From: Spirosoma luteum DSM 19990
GTDB lineage: Bacteria; Bacteroidota; Bacteroidia; Cytophagales; Spirosomataceae
NCBI RefSeq assembly: GCF_000374065.1
Contig: NZ_KB893311.1
Span: 62,001-126,000 of the forward strand
DNA length: 64,000 nt
Direction: 5' to 3'
The position numbers were made by a program, and so were the translations under genes. Shown here in pieces: positions 9,204 through 18,752 of this stretch; positions within the stretch are counted from its first letter, which is position 1, and each line of letters opens with the position of its first letter. The notes under the pieces were generated by a model that was not told where the DNA came from, searched no databases, and saw nothing but the letters and a program-made list of their open reading frames with translations.

Positions 9204-9991
9204 GTGCCGCCCTTCAATACGGCAATCATCAACGGCTACAATCGACTGTTCAACGTACGACGTAAGCTGGGTTCGTGGCCGGAGTATTTGGCCATCCGGG
9301 AAAAATTGATGGTGGTAAACAACGATTGTTGGCAGGTACTTTCCAACGATCTAGAGGCTTTGTCGGGGTTGTTATTCGAGATCGGTGCCGGTAATCTGTT
9401 GGGGCCGAACCTATATGAGCGACCAGCCGTCGACCGGAAAAAGATTCAGAAACAGCTTGCCAAACGGCACAAGGCCGTCGTTGACGAAGCCCAGGAGACC
9501 CAGACGCACAGTGAGATGCAGTATCATTTGTTGACCCTGGGCAGAGCCCTGGGATATGACGTGGTGGTGGCCCGAAAAGACAGGTCCCGGCAGTACAACG
9601 GGCAGCCTTTTTCGTTTTTGAGTCTGCCTAGTCTGCCCCCGCTGCCGGTCCCGCCCGAAACAAGTCAGACTATCAGCCTGATTGACATCATCTGGCTGGA
9701 AAAAGAGACGGGGCGCTTAATTTGCGCCTTTGAAGTGGAGAAAAGCACGTCGATCTATTCCACCATCCTGCGCCTGACGGACCTGACGTGTTCACTACTG
9801 GACCACGCGACAACGCTATATTTAGTTGTACCCGATAGCCGCCAGAAAGAGGTAGAAATACAACTCACCCGCCCCTCGATCCGGCAGACAAACACGCCTA
9901 TCCGGTACATACTCATGTCGGAGTTACGTATGCACTATGTCGATTCTGGGACAGCCACCTCGTGCTGGAAAAGATCGCCAAAGCCGTGTGA
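9204..9991 (+). pseudogene. Hypothetical protein with PD-(D/E)XK-nuclease-like core, frameshifted
   Basis: About 250 residues read in one frame from a GTG at 9204, with SLIDIIWLEKETGRLICAFE followed by VEKS. This is a D...EVEK arrangement reminiscent of PD-(D/E)XK nucleases such as restriction enzymes. Near 9945 the frame shifts by one base: in the shifted frame the protein continues FWDSHLVLEKIAKAV and stops at 9989-9991, a more natural end than the unshifted tail. The 5' end abuts the barrel fragment at 9203, so the N-terminus may also be missing. No methylase is nearby. Function is inferred only. Confidence 0.4.
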
Positions 9992-10368
9992 AGCTGTGAA
10001 CATCTACATACGCCCATTTCAGTCTATGGGAACTACTTACTTTTTACTTTGTTGGGTAACTTTGCATTGCAACTTATGGTTGCCAGTGGTATTGGGTACC
10101 TGGACAACCAATAATGCCGGTTAGAAATGGTTGAATCAAAGCTAAAAAAGCTCTTTGCGCTACTCCATTCAGTTAAACAGCTAACGTATGAGCCGTTAGC
10201 TTGCTCATCACCCCAGTCCCCCCACTCCTGTCATCCTGGTTATTCAATCGTACCTGCACAATCATTCCGTTTCAGGACAAGTCAAATCTGGCGTGTAGCT
10301 TAATCATACGTTGCTTAGCGAATGAACGAAACGGACCTCCGCGATTGGCCTGACCGGTAGGTCGAGAA
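9992..10368. other. Non-coding stretch
   Basis: No gene recognised in about 375 bases between the frameshifted nuclease-like gene and the leftward membrane-protein remnant. Confidence 0.4.
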
Positions 10369-10874
10369 TTAGAAGCTCAGGCGGTAAATCAAAACCGGCA
10401 GAATCGTAAATTGTAACACGGGAGGCCCACCTATCAGCCCGGAACAATAGGCATGCTTTCCGCATAAATCCAGTTCCCGGCTGATAGGTGGGCGATCTTC
10501 GACACTGTTGCTCCGGCACCACCCACGATCATTAACCACAGAACGTGGGAAATAGTCAGGGGCATGACCCAAAGGCTATTCCTGTAAATCAGTGCGAAAC
10601 AAAAAAAAGTAAACCAGCCTTTATAACGTCAGCAAGCGAAGCCAACGCCAAAAAAAAAGAAGTGCGGTAGATCATACGCGCATACTGTGTAGAGGGGGCA
10701 ATGGCCTATTTCCCAGGCATAGTTCAACAGAAATGACGAACCGGCTACTACACCAGCAAATCGCCTGAAGGCTGGTTTATCAACCGCTTTTTTCAGAAAA
10801 TGGATATACAATAACACGATGGCTGTCAGGGCGATAGTTGGTATCACAAACATGCCAGGGTTTAAGTCAACCAT
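10369..10874 (-). pseudogene. Multi-TM membrane protein, decayed copy
   Basis: Homologous to the intact protein at 32102 and the remnant at 20275. From the ATG at 10874 it reads MVDLNPGMFVIPTIALTAIV...FLLNYAWEIGHCPLY and then breaks. After an internal loss, the family's second half reappears as TISHVLWLMIVGGAGATVSK and HLSAGNWIYAESMPIVPG, is frameshifted again near 10445, and ends PPVLQFTILPVLIYRLSF at 10369. No HMBD tail is present. It lies 73 bases after the MCO stop with a 28-base hairpin between, so it was probably the second gene of that operon. Confidence 0.75.
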
Positions 10875-10877
10875 TTC

Positions 10878-10954
10878 TTTCTGATTGTAGTACGGTTCAT
10901 CGGCCTTCCAACTAGTGTTGTCGGCGGGCCGATGAACCGTACTACAATCAGAAA
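10878..10954. repeat. Perfect 28-base inverted repeat (hairpin) between MCO and next gene
   Basis: Arms 10878-10905 and 10927-10954 are perfectly complementary, with a 21-base loop. On the leftward transcript the first arm contains the MCO stop codon and the second ends three bases before the next gene's ATG. There is no T-tract, so it is not a classical terminator; it could stabilise mRNA or attenuate the downstream gene. Confidence 0.9.
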
Positions 10955-13881
10955 TTATAGCCCACCCCACCCCCAGCGGTACGATACCGGGTGTCGTAAT
11001 CGGTGTGGAGAAACAGGTTTTTGGTAACGGTATATTGCAGTTCGACGTGCGCCCGTACGTAGCCACCGATCAGCCACTGCGTTTGGTAGGTAAATTCCAG
11101 GCGAGGGAAAAGCAGTTGCTGGCCCGACAGTTGAAGCCGCACGTTGCCCCGCGCATCCACCTTCGCTTCGGACTCGATCAGGAAGGGCAGCATGTATCGG
11201 ATACCGGCCACCGCCCGCAGAATCTTCCGGTCACCGTTGGTAGCAGGCAGGCCATCCCCCTCGGCACGGACACGGCGTAAAAAGCGTTCATTACCCCCGT
11301 CCACACCTGCAAACACCCGAAACCAATCCCCGAAATAGCGCTCGTAGTCCAGATCGAACTCGAAGTTGTTGGAACGCCAGTCGTGGTCACCCCCGGCAAT
11401 GATGGCATTTTTATTATTCGAAACGTTTAGATTAAAGTAGTTGATCGGATAACCCGGTTGCACAAAACCCCATACGAATGGCTGGTTATCGCGCATATCG
11501 CGCAGGTGTAGTTTTTGGATGTTGGCAATGGACGAGTCGGGTTTATCGCCGTAGCTGACCACGCGCGCCATGCCACTAAGCATGTGATAAAGCAGGTGAC
11601 AGTGGAAAAACCAGTCCTTATCATCGTCGGCCATCAGCTCGATAGTAACACTACCCATTGGTGAGACGTTGACCGTATGCTTGAGTGGCGAATATTCACC
11701 CTGCCCGTTGAGCACGCGGAAATAATGCCCATGCAGGTGAATGGGGTGCATCATCATGGTATTATTCACCATTTTAATCCGTACTATTTCCCCCCGTCGA
11801 ATCTCGATCATGTCGGCCCGGGAAAGGGGTTGTCCGTTGAAGCCCCAGATGTAGCGAAACATATTGCCCGTTAAAGTCAGTGGTATCTCGCGGATGGGGC
11901 GGTTAGCTGGAAAGACAATTGGTTCAGTAGCCTTCAAAATGCTGTAGTCGATGGTATTCTGCTCGTCCATCATACTCATCTGACCCATACCACCCATGCC
12001 TTCCATCCCATTGGTACTCATACCCGGCATGTTGTCACCCGGCTTCATGCCGGCCATGTTGACAGACTTGTTGTCCATCTTCATCTGGCTGTGATCCATA
12101 CCCGGCATGGCTTCGGCCTTACCATCCATCTTCATACCTTTCATACCCGGCATAGTGTCCGTTTTGGCATCACCCATTTTCATCTGGCTATGGTCCATGC
12201 CCGGCATGTTATCCGATTTTTTGGGAGTCGTCGTCTTTTTATCGGCCATTTTCATCTGGCCATGATCCATACCAGTCACGTCCATTTTACCGTCCTTGTC
12301 CATCTTCATACCCACATCGGCCGGTCCGTCGGAGTGGGACCGAGACATATCCATTCCAGCCATTGATTTGCCTTTTTTCTTCGGTTTAGTAGCGCCCATG
12401 TCCATTCCTTTCATGTCCATTTGACTATGATCCATGCTCGACATAGCGTCCGCTTTTTTGGATTTTGCGGATACTGCCTTTTCGGGTTTTGGCTGACCCA
12501 TGTCCATTTTGCTATGATCCATACCTGACCTGTCCTTACCAGGCATATCGATACCCGGCATCGAGTCGGCTTTTTCGGGCGACGCTTTCGCGGGTTTAGC
12601 CGGGTTTTCGTTCATCCCACTCATTGCACCCGCTTGATGCACCATCGGGCCGTTCATATCACGATTAGCCTGGGCAGTGGTGTCTGATTGGCCCATGTTC
12701 ATTGTACCCATGCCCATACCTCCCATTTGGCTCATATTAGCCGTCAATTTATAGAGGTCCGGGCGGGGAATAGGCGGCGCGTAGTGAACCGGGCCACTAC
12801 CCAAAAGCGCTGTGGCATAACCCGAACCATCCTGTGCGGAGGCCCGCACCTCGAATGCCCCGCCTTCGGGGACAGTCACGATGAAATCATAGGTTTCGGC
12901 AATGGCAATGAGCCGACGGTTTACATCCACGGGTTGCACCTCTACGCCATCGGCGGCAATTAATTTCATGGGTCCCCCTGCGTAGTTGAGGTGAAAATAA
13001 GTAGAAGCTCCGGCGTTAATCACCCGCAGGCGCACCGTCTGGCCTGGTTTGATTTCGGGGTAACGGACCGTGTCCTTGCCATTAATCAGGAACCGCTCAT
13101 AGTACACGTCCGAAATGTCCATTGGAGCCATTTTTTGCATCGACTGCCGCAGGTAGGCGCTCACTGCTTTGTGCTTGATGATGCGGTTCAGCGACTGCAC
13201 GTTATCTTTTTTGATAGAATACCATTCATTCCTACGTTTCAGGTTTTTGAGGATATAGGCCGGATTCTCATTGGTCCAGTCCGACATCAGAATAACCAGG
13301 TCATGGTCGACTTTATGGACCTGCTGCTGGGGTTGAATGACAATGGAACCGTACACCCCAAGCTGCTCCTGATAGCGGGTATGCGAGTGAAACCAGAACG
13401 TTCCCGACTGCACCAGCGGGTATTCAAATGTTCGCGTTTTGCCGGCTAAAATAGGAGGTGTCTCTAAATAGGATACACCATCCTGGATGTTGGGTACCAA
13501 CAGACCGTGCCAGTGCAGAGAGGTTTCGGTTTTGAGTTTGTTATGCACCCGAATGACGGCCACATCGCCTTCCATAAACCGCATGGTCGGGCCAGGAATC
13601 CCCCCATTAATGGTCATTGCCCGCTTCGGCTTGCCGGAAATATTGACCGTCTGTTCATCAATCATCAGGTCGTACTCAATGCGCTTACCGGTCAATTTCG
13701 TTCTAGCTAAAGCCTGTGGCCGCGAAACAGGAAGCGTGGTGTTGACGGTCGGAAAGCTCGACTTATCGGCATCGCGGGGTTTGGCCGTTGCTTCACTGGA
13801 AGCATTCATCGAATGTTGCTGAGCAAAGCCAGTTGTCAGCAACAGGGTCAGACCAGCGAAAATCAATACAATAGATTTCAT
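10948..13881 (-). CDS. Multicopper oxidase with long Met/His-rich insert and CopB-like barrel
   Basis: A 977-residue paralogue of the oxidase at 3502. The ATG at 13881 is preferred because a signal peptide (MKSIVLIFAGLTLLLTTGFA) starts there. Copper motifs SLHWHGLLVP, FWFHSHT, MMHPIHLHGHYF and WFFHCHLLYHML are intact. The central insert (coded at about 11980-12740) carries at least five MDHSQMKM-like repeats plus many MGMK/MPGM units, longer than in the first oxidase. The C-terminal strands (VAGIRYMLPFLIESEAKVD; final GGGVGYNF) resemble CopB. It probably oxidises and stores Cu(I) in the periplasm, with the tail seated in or against the outer membrane. Confidence 0.85.
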   Translation of the reverse strand: MKSIVLIFAGLTLLLTTGFAQQHSMNASSEATAKPRDADKSSFPTVNTTLPVSRPQALARTKLTGKRIEYDLMIDEQTVNISGKPKRAMTINGGIPGPTMRFMEGDVAVIRVHNKLKTETSLHWHGLLVPNIQDGVSYLETPPILAGKTRTFEYPLVQSGTFWFHSHTRYQEQLGVYGSIVIQPQQQVHKVDHDLVILMSDWTNENPAYILKNLKRRNEWYSIKKDNVQSLNRIIKHKAVSAYLRQSMQKMAPMDISDVYYERFLINGKDTVRYPEIKPGQTVRLRVINAGASTYFHLNYAGGPMKLIAADGVEVQPVDVNRRLIAIAETYDFIVTVPEGGAFEVRASAQDGSGYATALLGSGPVHYAPPIPRPDLYKLTANMSQMGGMGMGTMNMGQSDTTAQANRDMNGPMVHQAGAMSGMNENPAKPAKASPEKADSMPGIDMPGKDRSGMDHSKMDMGQPKPEKAVSAKSKKADAMSSMDHSQMDMKGMDMGATKPKKKGKSMAGMDMSRSHSDGPADVGMKMDKDGKMDVTGMDHGQMKMADKKTTTPKKSDNMPGMDHSQMKMGDAKTDTMPGMKGMKMDGKAEAMPGMDHSQMKMDNKSVNMAGMKPGDNMPGMSTNGMEGMGGMGQMSMMDEQNTIDYSILKATEPIVFPANRPIREIPLTLTGNMFRYIWGFNGQPLSRADMIEIRRGEIVRIKMVNNTMMMHPIHLHGHYFRVLNGQGEYSPLKHTVNVSPMGSVTIELMADDDKDWFFHCHLLYHMLSGMARVVSYGDKPDSSIANIQKLHLRDMRDNQPFVWGFVQPGYPINYFNLNVSNNKNAIIAGGDHDWRSNNFEFDLDYERYFGDWFRVFAGVDGGNERFLRRVRAEGDGLPATNGDRKILRAVAGIRYMLPFLIESEAKVDARGNVRLQLSGQQLLFPRLEFTYQTQWLIGGYVRAHVELQYTVTKNLFLHTDYDTRYRTAGGGVGYNF

Positions 13882-13987
13882 TACGTATGGGGTAAACGAT
13901 TGGGTAGGCTGTAAACCAGCAATAATGCTCTGTCGGATGGCAGGGCCACTTACAGTAAGGGGAGACGGCATCGTATCATAGTTTGAC

Positions 13988-14384
13988 TTACCGGTCCAGT
14001 TCGTTCAGTTTAGCTTTCATCTGCCTGATTTCTTCTTCCTGAGCCTTAATGATATCCTCACTCAGCTTCCTGATCTCAGGGTCTTTTAGGGAGGCTTGCC
14101 CACTCATCAAAAATGGCAGCGGCATGGTGGGGTATCATTCCTTTTAAATATTGCCGGTCTGAAACGGCGGCCTGCTGCCGAATGAAAACGAAAAAAGCAA
14201 CTAAGGCAATATCACTTCCCGCCAGGATTGGGGCATTGCGTTTCTTATCCATATACATAGCCGACATAACTAACAGCTCAATAATAATCATGGGCATTGT
14301 CATCAACCCAGCCATATAGAACTGATTTATATTGGGGACAACATTAACAAAGCTATTTACCATTGAATACATAAGTACGTACAT
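13988..14384 (-). pseudogene. DUF305-family membrane protein, single-base frameshift
   Basis: Second DUF305 copy. The first frame gives a helix pair and SDRQYLKGMIPHHAAAIF, then goes out of frame at a run of five T (minus strand; 14109-14113). Removing one T restores the family sequence AILMSGQASLKDPEIRKLSE...IKAQEEEIRQMKAKLNELDR, ending at TAA 13988-13990. The N-terminus is also shorter than in the copy at 8938. A sequencing error in the homopolymer is an alternative to true decay. Confidence 0.75.
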
Positions 14385-14676
14385 ACATAGATATAAACTA
14401 CAACACGCCCATAATGAGGATTTTTTACATACTGTTGGGTAGGTAGGGCAGGCTTAGTTTGAGAATGCATCATGACATTTATTCGATTAAAAATATCCTC
14501 AGGGTGAAGATATCGGGTAGTAAATAGATAAAATAGTGCCGAATGCCCGCCTGACTTGTCGAGACAGACGTATATGAGACTAAAAAGTCACCCCATCGGA
14601 TAATGAAACGGCTTGTAAAATTCAACCGGGCTTTTGCGAAACTTTTGGATTCCTTGGTCAAGCGTACCCTCTTTTT

Positions 14677-14921
14677 TTAAGGTCGGGGTATCCGTTCGGC
14701 TTTATAGCCTGTCCGTTCGACGGCTTGTATAATGATATCTCCAATCCGATTATCAATAGTCTGCACGGTAAGAATTTTTCTCTGGGCTGTTGGTATCTAC
14801 ATTCCAGCCGTCCAGTTGCTCGAAATCGTCAAGAAATGGCGTAATCGATGCGGATTCCATGTCCGCACTAATGTTCGTTTTGAAATTGAGCGTTTCAATA
14901 GCTGTTACTGTCCGTTTTAGT
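14677..14921 (-). pseudogene. HMA-like metallochaperone without CxxC, frameshifted
   Basis: The reading IETLNFKTNI...ITPFLDDFEQLDGWNVD...SPEK, continued after a one-base shift by ILTVQTIDNRIGDIIIQAVE and RTGYKAERI, has the beta-alpha-beta pattern of HMA copper chaperones (usual form: FKTNINCGGCVAKVTP). Here the metal loop reads NISADMESASITP, so both cysteines are missing. The shift falls in a T-run at 14775-14779. No clear start codon was found. It lies 75 bases behind the P-type ATPase remnant, the usual partner arrangement. Confidence 0.6.
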
Positions 14922-14995
14922 AACCCTCAGACAGGTTAATTGCTCCGCTAAAGGACTTGTAATTTTAGGAAAAAAGCTTATAAAATTAAAAACGC

Positions 14996-16085
14996 CTATA
15001 GTTTAGCAGACCTCAGTCGCAGGCTATTCGTCACCACCGACACGGAACTGAGGGCCATATCCGCCCCGGCAAACATCGGATTAAGCAGAAAACCGTTGAT
15101 TGGATAAAGAACTCCAGCCGCAATGGGAATGCCAATGAGGTTATAGATGAACGCCCAGAACAGGTTCTGCCGGATGGTCTGCACCGTCCGTTTTGAGAGT
15201 TGCAGGGCTTTGGGTACGCTGTTTAAGTCCGAGGTGATGAGTGTCATCTTGGCGACATCCATGGCAATGTCCGACCCTCGCCCCATGGCAATACTCACAT
15301 CCGCCTGCGCCAGTGCCTGCAAGTCGTTGATGCCATCGCCAATCATGGCCACAATTTTTCCTGTAGCCTGCAATTCTTTGACGAAGTTGGCTTTATCAGC
15401 AGGAAGCGCTTCGGCCCGGTAATCCGTAACGCCTACTTCACTGGCCACGGCCCTGGCTGTTTGGGCGTTATCGCCCGTCATCATGTATACCGCGATACCC
15501 CGCCGTTGGAGCGTATGAACGGCCTCGAGGGAAGTAGCTTTTGTTGGGTCGGCATGGCAATCAATGCCAGCAGTTGTTCTGCATCAGCGAAGTACACGAC
15601 CGTATTAGCCGCTTGCTGCCAGTCGGCGGCTAATGCCTGGGCCTTATCCCCAACCGGGATTCGATGCTCGGCTAGCAGTCGGGCATTACCCACCACGTAC
15701 TGCTTTTCAGCGGAGCGGCCCAGTACACCCCGTCCAGTTAGGCTCTCGAACGTATCCAGCAGCGAACCGGTTATAGTGTCCTGTTTTAACCGTTCGACCA
15801 CGGCATCGGCTAGGGGGTGTTCCGATTGAGCTTCCAGCGCGTAGAGCACCCGCATCAGGGCTTTCTGGTCAGTGTCGGGTGCGAACCAGTGCAGCTTAAT
15901 GACGGACGGATTCCCTTCGGTCAGCGTGCCGGTTTTGTCCAGAATGACGGCGTTTACCCTAGAGCCTAGTTCCAGACTTTCGGCATCTTTGATGAGGATG
16001 TTATTTTCGGCTCCTTTACCTACGCCCACCCTAATCGCCGGTGTCGTGGCCAGCGGGGTGTGCCCCTGTACTCTGCCGGTAGGGC
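14996..16085 (-). pseudogene. P1B-type copper ATPase, 5'-truncated and frameshifted
   Basis: Only the C-terminal half of a CopA/ATP7-type ATPase remains. It begins abruptly within the CPC-helix region (PLATTPAIRVGVGKGAEN) and keeps the phosphorylation motif DKTGTLT, the nucleotide-domain HPLADAVVERL and, after a one-base deletion near 15555 (IA-IADP collapsed to IAM-P), MTGDN and GDGINDLQALAQADVSIAMG plus the last two helices, ending SLRLRSAKL. N-terminal metal domains, helices 1-5 and the actuator domain are gone. The truncation point coincides with the start of the oppositely oriented 16086 gene. Confidence 0.9.
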
Positions 16086-16643
16086 ATGGCGGGTTTGGTC
16101 AGTAGCAGCAGCCAAAATAACGCCAGCCAGCAGGGCTTTCGCATCGCGGCTGCTTTTTTCGGCGGTATCGTCATAAATCTAATGCTACTGGGTGCGCTGG
16201 CCGGTCGAATGGGTGCCATCCTGACCGAATCATTCGGGACTTACTGGGCGCTGGGGATGGCGGTTATATCCCTGCTGGCGGCCGGACTGTCGTTTTACGG
16301 CCCGCGCCTGAGCGAAACCCAGTTAGCGGGTCTCCGCAAACCGGGGGTTGGTGGGGCCTTTGTCTACGGCTTTATCTTTAGTTTGGGCACGTCGGCCGCT
16401 CCGTTGATGCTGCTGTTATCAGTCGCTGCGGCCACGGCCAGTCCGGTGTACGGGTTTGTGCTGGCCCTCGCCTTCGGCATCGGCCGGGGGCTGCCTTTTT
16501 TAGTGGTGGGCTTTTTCGCCGGAGCCGTGGCTCGTTTTGCCCGACTCACCTGGCTCCGGCGCAGCATTCAGTTTATCAGTGGGGGAGCGCTGCTGTTCGT
16601 TTGCTATTACTACACGCAGACTTTTCTGAGTCTGATTGGTTAA
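16086..16643 (+). CDS. CcdA/DsbD-like (SafE/UreH-type) membrane protein, probably 5'-truncated
   Basis: A 185-residue protein with five or six membrane helices (GFRIAAAFFGGIVINLMLLG; YWALGMAVISLLAAGLSFYG; GGAFVYGFIFSLGTSAAPLM; GFVLALAFGIGRGLPFLVVG), typical of cytochrome-c-biogenesis/sulfite-exporter-like thiol-transfer proteins. The usual N-terminal helices with the proline/cysteine motif are absent and the ATG lies exactly at the junction with the truncated ATPase, so this is likely the remaining 3' part of a longer gene. Confidence 0.55.
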   Translation: MAGLVSSSSQNNASQQGFRIAAAFFGGIVINLMLLGALAGRMGAILTESFGTYWALGMAVISLLAAGLSFYGPRLSETQLAGLRKPGVGGAFVYGFIFSLGTSAAPLMLLLSVAAATASPVYGFVLALAFGIGRGLPFLVVGFFAGAVARFARLTWLRRSIQFISGGALLFVCYYYTQTFLSLIG

Positions 16644-16901
16644 CGCCACGTTCTAACCAGACTCACTTGACTTCAGGCTTGAGCGACCTGGTAACGGCTC
16701 ATCAATCTGCTACCCCCGGTAGCCTGCAACGAGCAGGTTTTACTTGGGCCGGTGAAACCGTTCAATGTCAACATCGTGGCTACGGAAGCCATCATGATTT
16801 CTTTAGACCTTTTTTTACGCGTTAGGATGAATTCGTTACAAAGATGGGAAGGGGGATGGAGGGGGCTCCAACTGTTTTTCCAATAATATTTTTTTCAGGT
16901 G

Positions 16902-17237
16902 TTACTCGACCGCTTCGGCCTCTTTCAACCGCCGGGGTACCTCATCTAGGGGGATGTTAGGAAACATACTCCGCAACCGCTCGATCAGTTCTTCCTGCCC
17001 GCAACTTCCTGGGCAATTCTGTAAGGCGAAAGAGATTTTTTCCGCCATCGCCTTGCGATACACATCATCAAGCAGTAACAATACGCTCTTCGAGAGCAGC
17101 GCCTGGGCTGCTTTAAGCTGGAGCAGTTCCGCTTCGGGATCGCTACTTTCTTTCGCTGAGCGTAGCACCGATTGAAGCTGGCCAATGGCTGTAGCCAGAG
17201 CGGGCTTAAACTCGTTGAGCAGGTCGGTTGAAATCAT
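16902..17237 (-). CDS. Hypothetical protein, 111 residues
   Basis: A mostly helical, soluble small protein with a Cys pair in the middle (QNCPGSCGQEEL) and no signal peptide or membrane segment. No family was recognised. It precedes a lipoprotein gene in the opposite order on the same strand (31 bases apart), so the two may be co-transcribed. Confidence 0.5.
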   Translation of the reverse strand: MISTDLLNEFKPALATAIGQLQSVLRSAKESSDPEAELLQLKAAQALLSKSVLLLLDDVYRKAMAEKISFALQNCPGSCGQEELIERLRSMFPNIPLDEVPRRLKEAEAVE

Positions 17238-17267
17238 AATGGTGTCTTGTCTATAATCCTGCGTTGG

Positions 17268-17861
17268 TTAGTCCCCAAAAAGACCAAGTATCACGCCAAC
17301 GATACCGAACAGCAGGACAAACAAACCAATAAAACCAATAGTGCCATTTAATTGCTGGCCATTACCCATTATAATCAGCACTATCCCCCCAAGTAGCAGA
17401 ACAAGGCCGCTAATCAAACGTGCCCGGTTAGCAACCAGTACCTTCTCCGGGTTGCTGGGTGCCAGATGCTGGCCAATTCTTTTATTCACTTTTCTGAGCA
17501 TCAATCCTTCAACAAAAGTCGCTTTGTGAGGGGATTGAGACGCCGTCGGTTTGAGCGTTTGGGGGATTAACCGATACGTTACCCGGGCCATACGTTCGTT
17601 CAGCTTTGTGGCTGTTGCCAATTTACCCTCCTGTGGGAGGTGGGCTTCAATCTGTACAGGGGCTGCCTCAACCGGCATTCGAGTCCTTATTGGTGTTGCA
17701 ACGACCTGTACAGGGTTGGCGATGACCACTGGTTGAGTTTTAGGCAGAGCGGAGGCCGAGAAAGCTCCACGCTGAAAACTAGCAACTGGACGGCTGCAAG
17801 AAGAACAAATAGTAACTCCAATCAGAACCGCGCAAATTTTTTGAGTAAATGTATTGGTCAT
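17268..17861 (-). CDS. Hypothetical lipoprotein with C-terminal membrane helices
   Basis: A 197-residue protein with a lipobox-like N-terminus (VTICSSC), a low-complexity middle rich in Val, Ala and Pro, and two closely spaced hydrophobic helices at the end (LISGLVLLLGGIVLIIMG; GFIGLFVLLFGIVGVILGLFG). This layout recurs in Cytophagales proteins of unknown role. No function is assigned. Confidence 0.55.
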   Translation of the reverse strand: MTNTFTQKICAVLIGVTICSSCSRPVASFQRGAFSASALPKTQPVVIANPVQVVATPIRTRMPVEAAPVQIEAHLPQEGKLATATKLNERMARVTYRLIPQTLKPTASQSPHKATFVEGLMLRKVNKRIGQHLAPSNPEKVLVANRARLISGLVLLLGGIVLIIMGNGQQLNGTIGFIGLFVLLFGIVGVILGLFGD

Positions 17862-18752
17862 TATTTGATTTTTTTGGTACGGGAACTCGTCATTACAACG
17901 ACAAGCCCAAAAAGAAGTTCGCCTTATGGACTTGTAAGATTGTTAGTTTGGAGGGGCTACCCGCGAGAGTATACAGGCGGGTCGGTTGTCGGTACAAACC
18001 AAACTAATTAGCAAATGGCGTTAGTACAGGATAAAGTTTCTCGGTAAGCAGCCGTCAGGGAAACGGTTGGGGTCTGTGCCCGGCACCCAGCAAACGGGTA
18101 CCGTTTCGCTTATAATGTTGTAAGGATCGCTGATAAATTTACAAAACAGTTGAAAAATATTTCCTTTAACTTTATCGTAAATTATAGTGTACGATGGAAA
18201 CCAACGGCAATTTTCAGTCTAAGAGCTTAACTGACAAAGAGCTAGATGCGTTGTTTGTGTCGGCAAGTTGGCTTTGTGATTTTCCGTATACTCCCCTAAC
18301 CTGGTTGCTGTTGAGCCGACAAATGGATCTGCTTAACAGTACCGTTAAGTGCAAACAATCAACTGATATTAGCCATAACACGCCAATCAGATGGAGTAGT
18401 TTGTTGGCTGGTAAACCAACGTCCAAAAATTAAATCACTGGTCGTGTTAATTTACCAAGAACATCTTGATGAGCGGGCTAACCCAATGGTGGTGGCGCGC
18501 CGATCTCTTCACTAAAACGGAACAGCAAGAAGTCTCTCACACAACGGATTGCGTCGGCGTAACTTTCCGTAATTTTCCATCGCCTATCCACTATCTACAC
18601 ATCTGGAACCACGTACTAATAACCCATTACCAGTCGATGGTCGTAGTTACGGTTGCTGCTCGCTATCCTACTGAAAACCTCAAACTAAACCTTTAATGAT
18701 AGTATCTGTTACATTATGATAACTAATTAAACGTGAACTATGAGATTGTTTT
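17862..18752. other. Gene-poor region flanking the IS982 transposase
   Basis: About 890 bases without a convincing gene. An open frame 18194-18433 (79 residues, starting METNGNFQSKSLTDKELDAL) has an ATG but no recognisable domain and could be a short real gene or a remnant. Nothing else is supported. Confidence 0.4.

Noticed and set aside
14100-14120. Programmed frameshift in the DUF305 gene
   Set aside because: The five-T run would need a +1 or -2 shift and lacks a canonical heptamer or stimulatory structure; a simple indel is more likely.
18194-18433. 79-residue open frame as a gene
   Set aside because: No domain, no clear ribosome site and no neighbour context; mentioned only as a possibility in the region entry.
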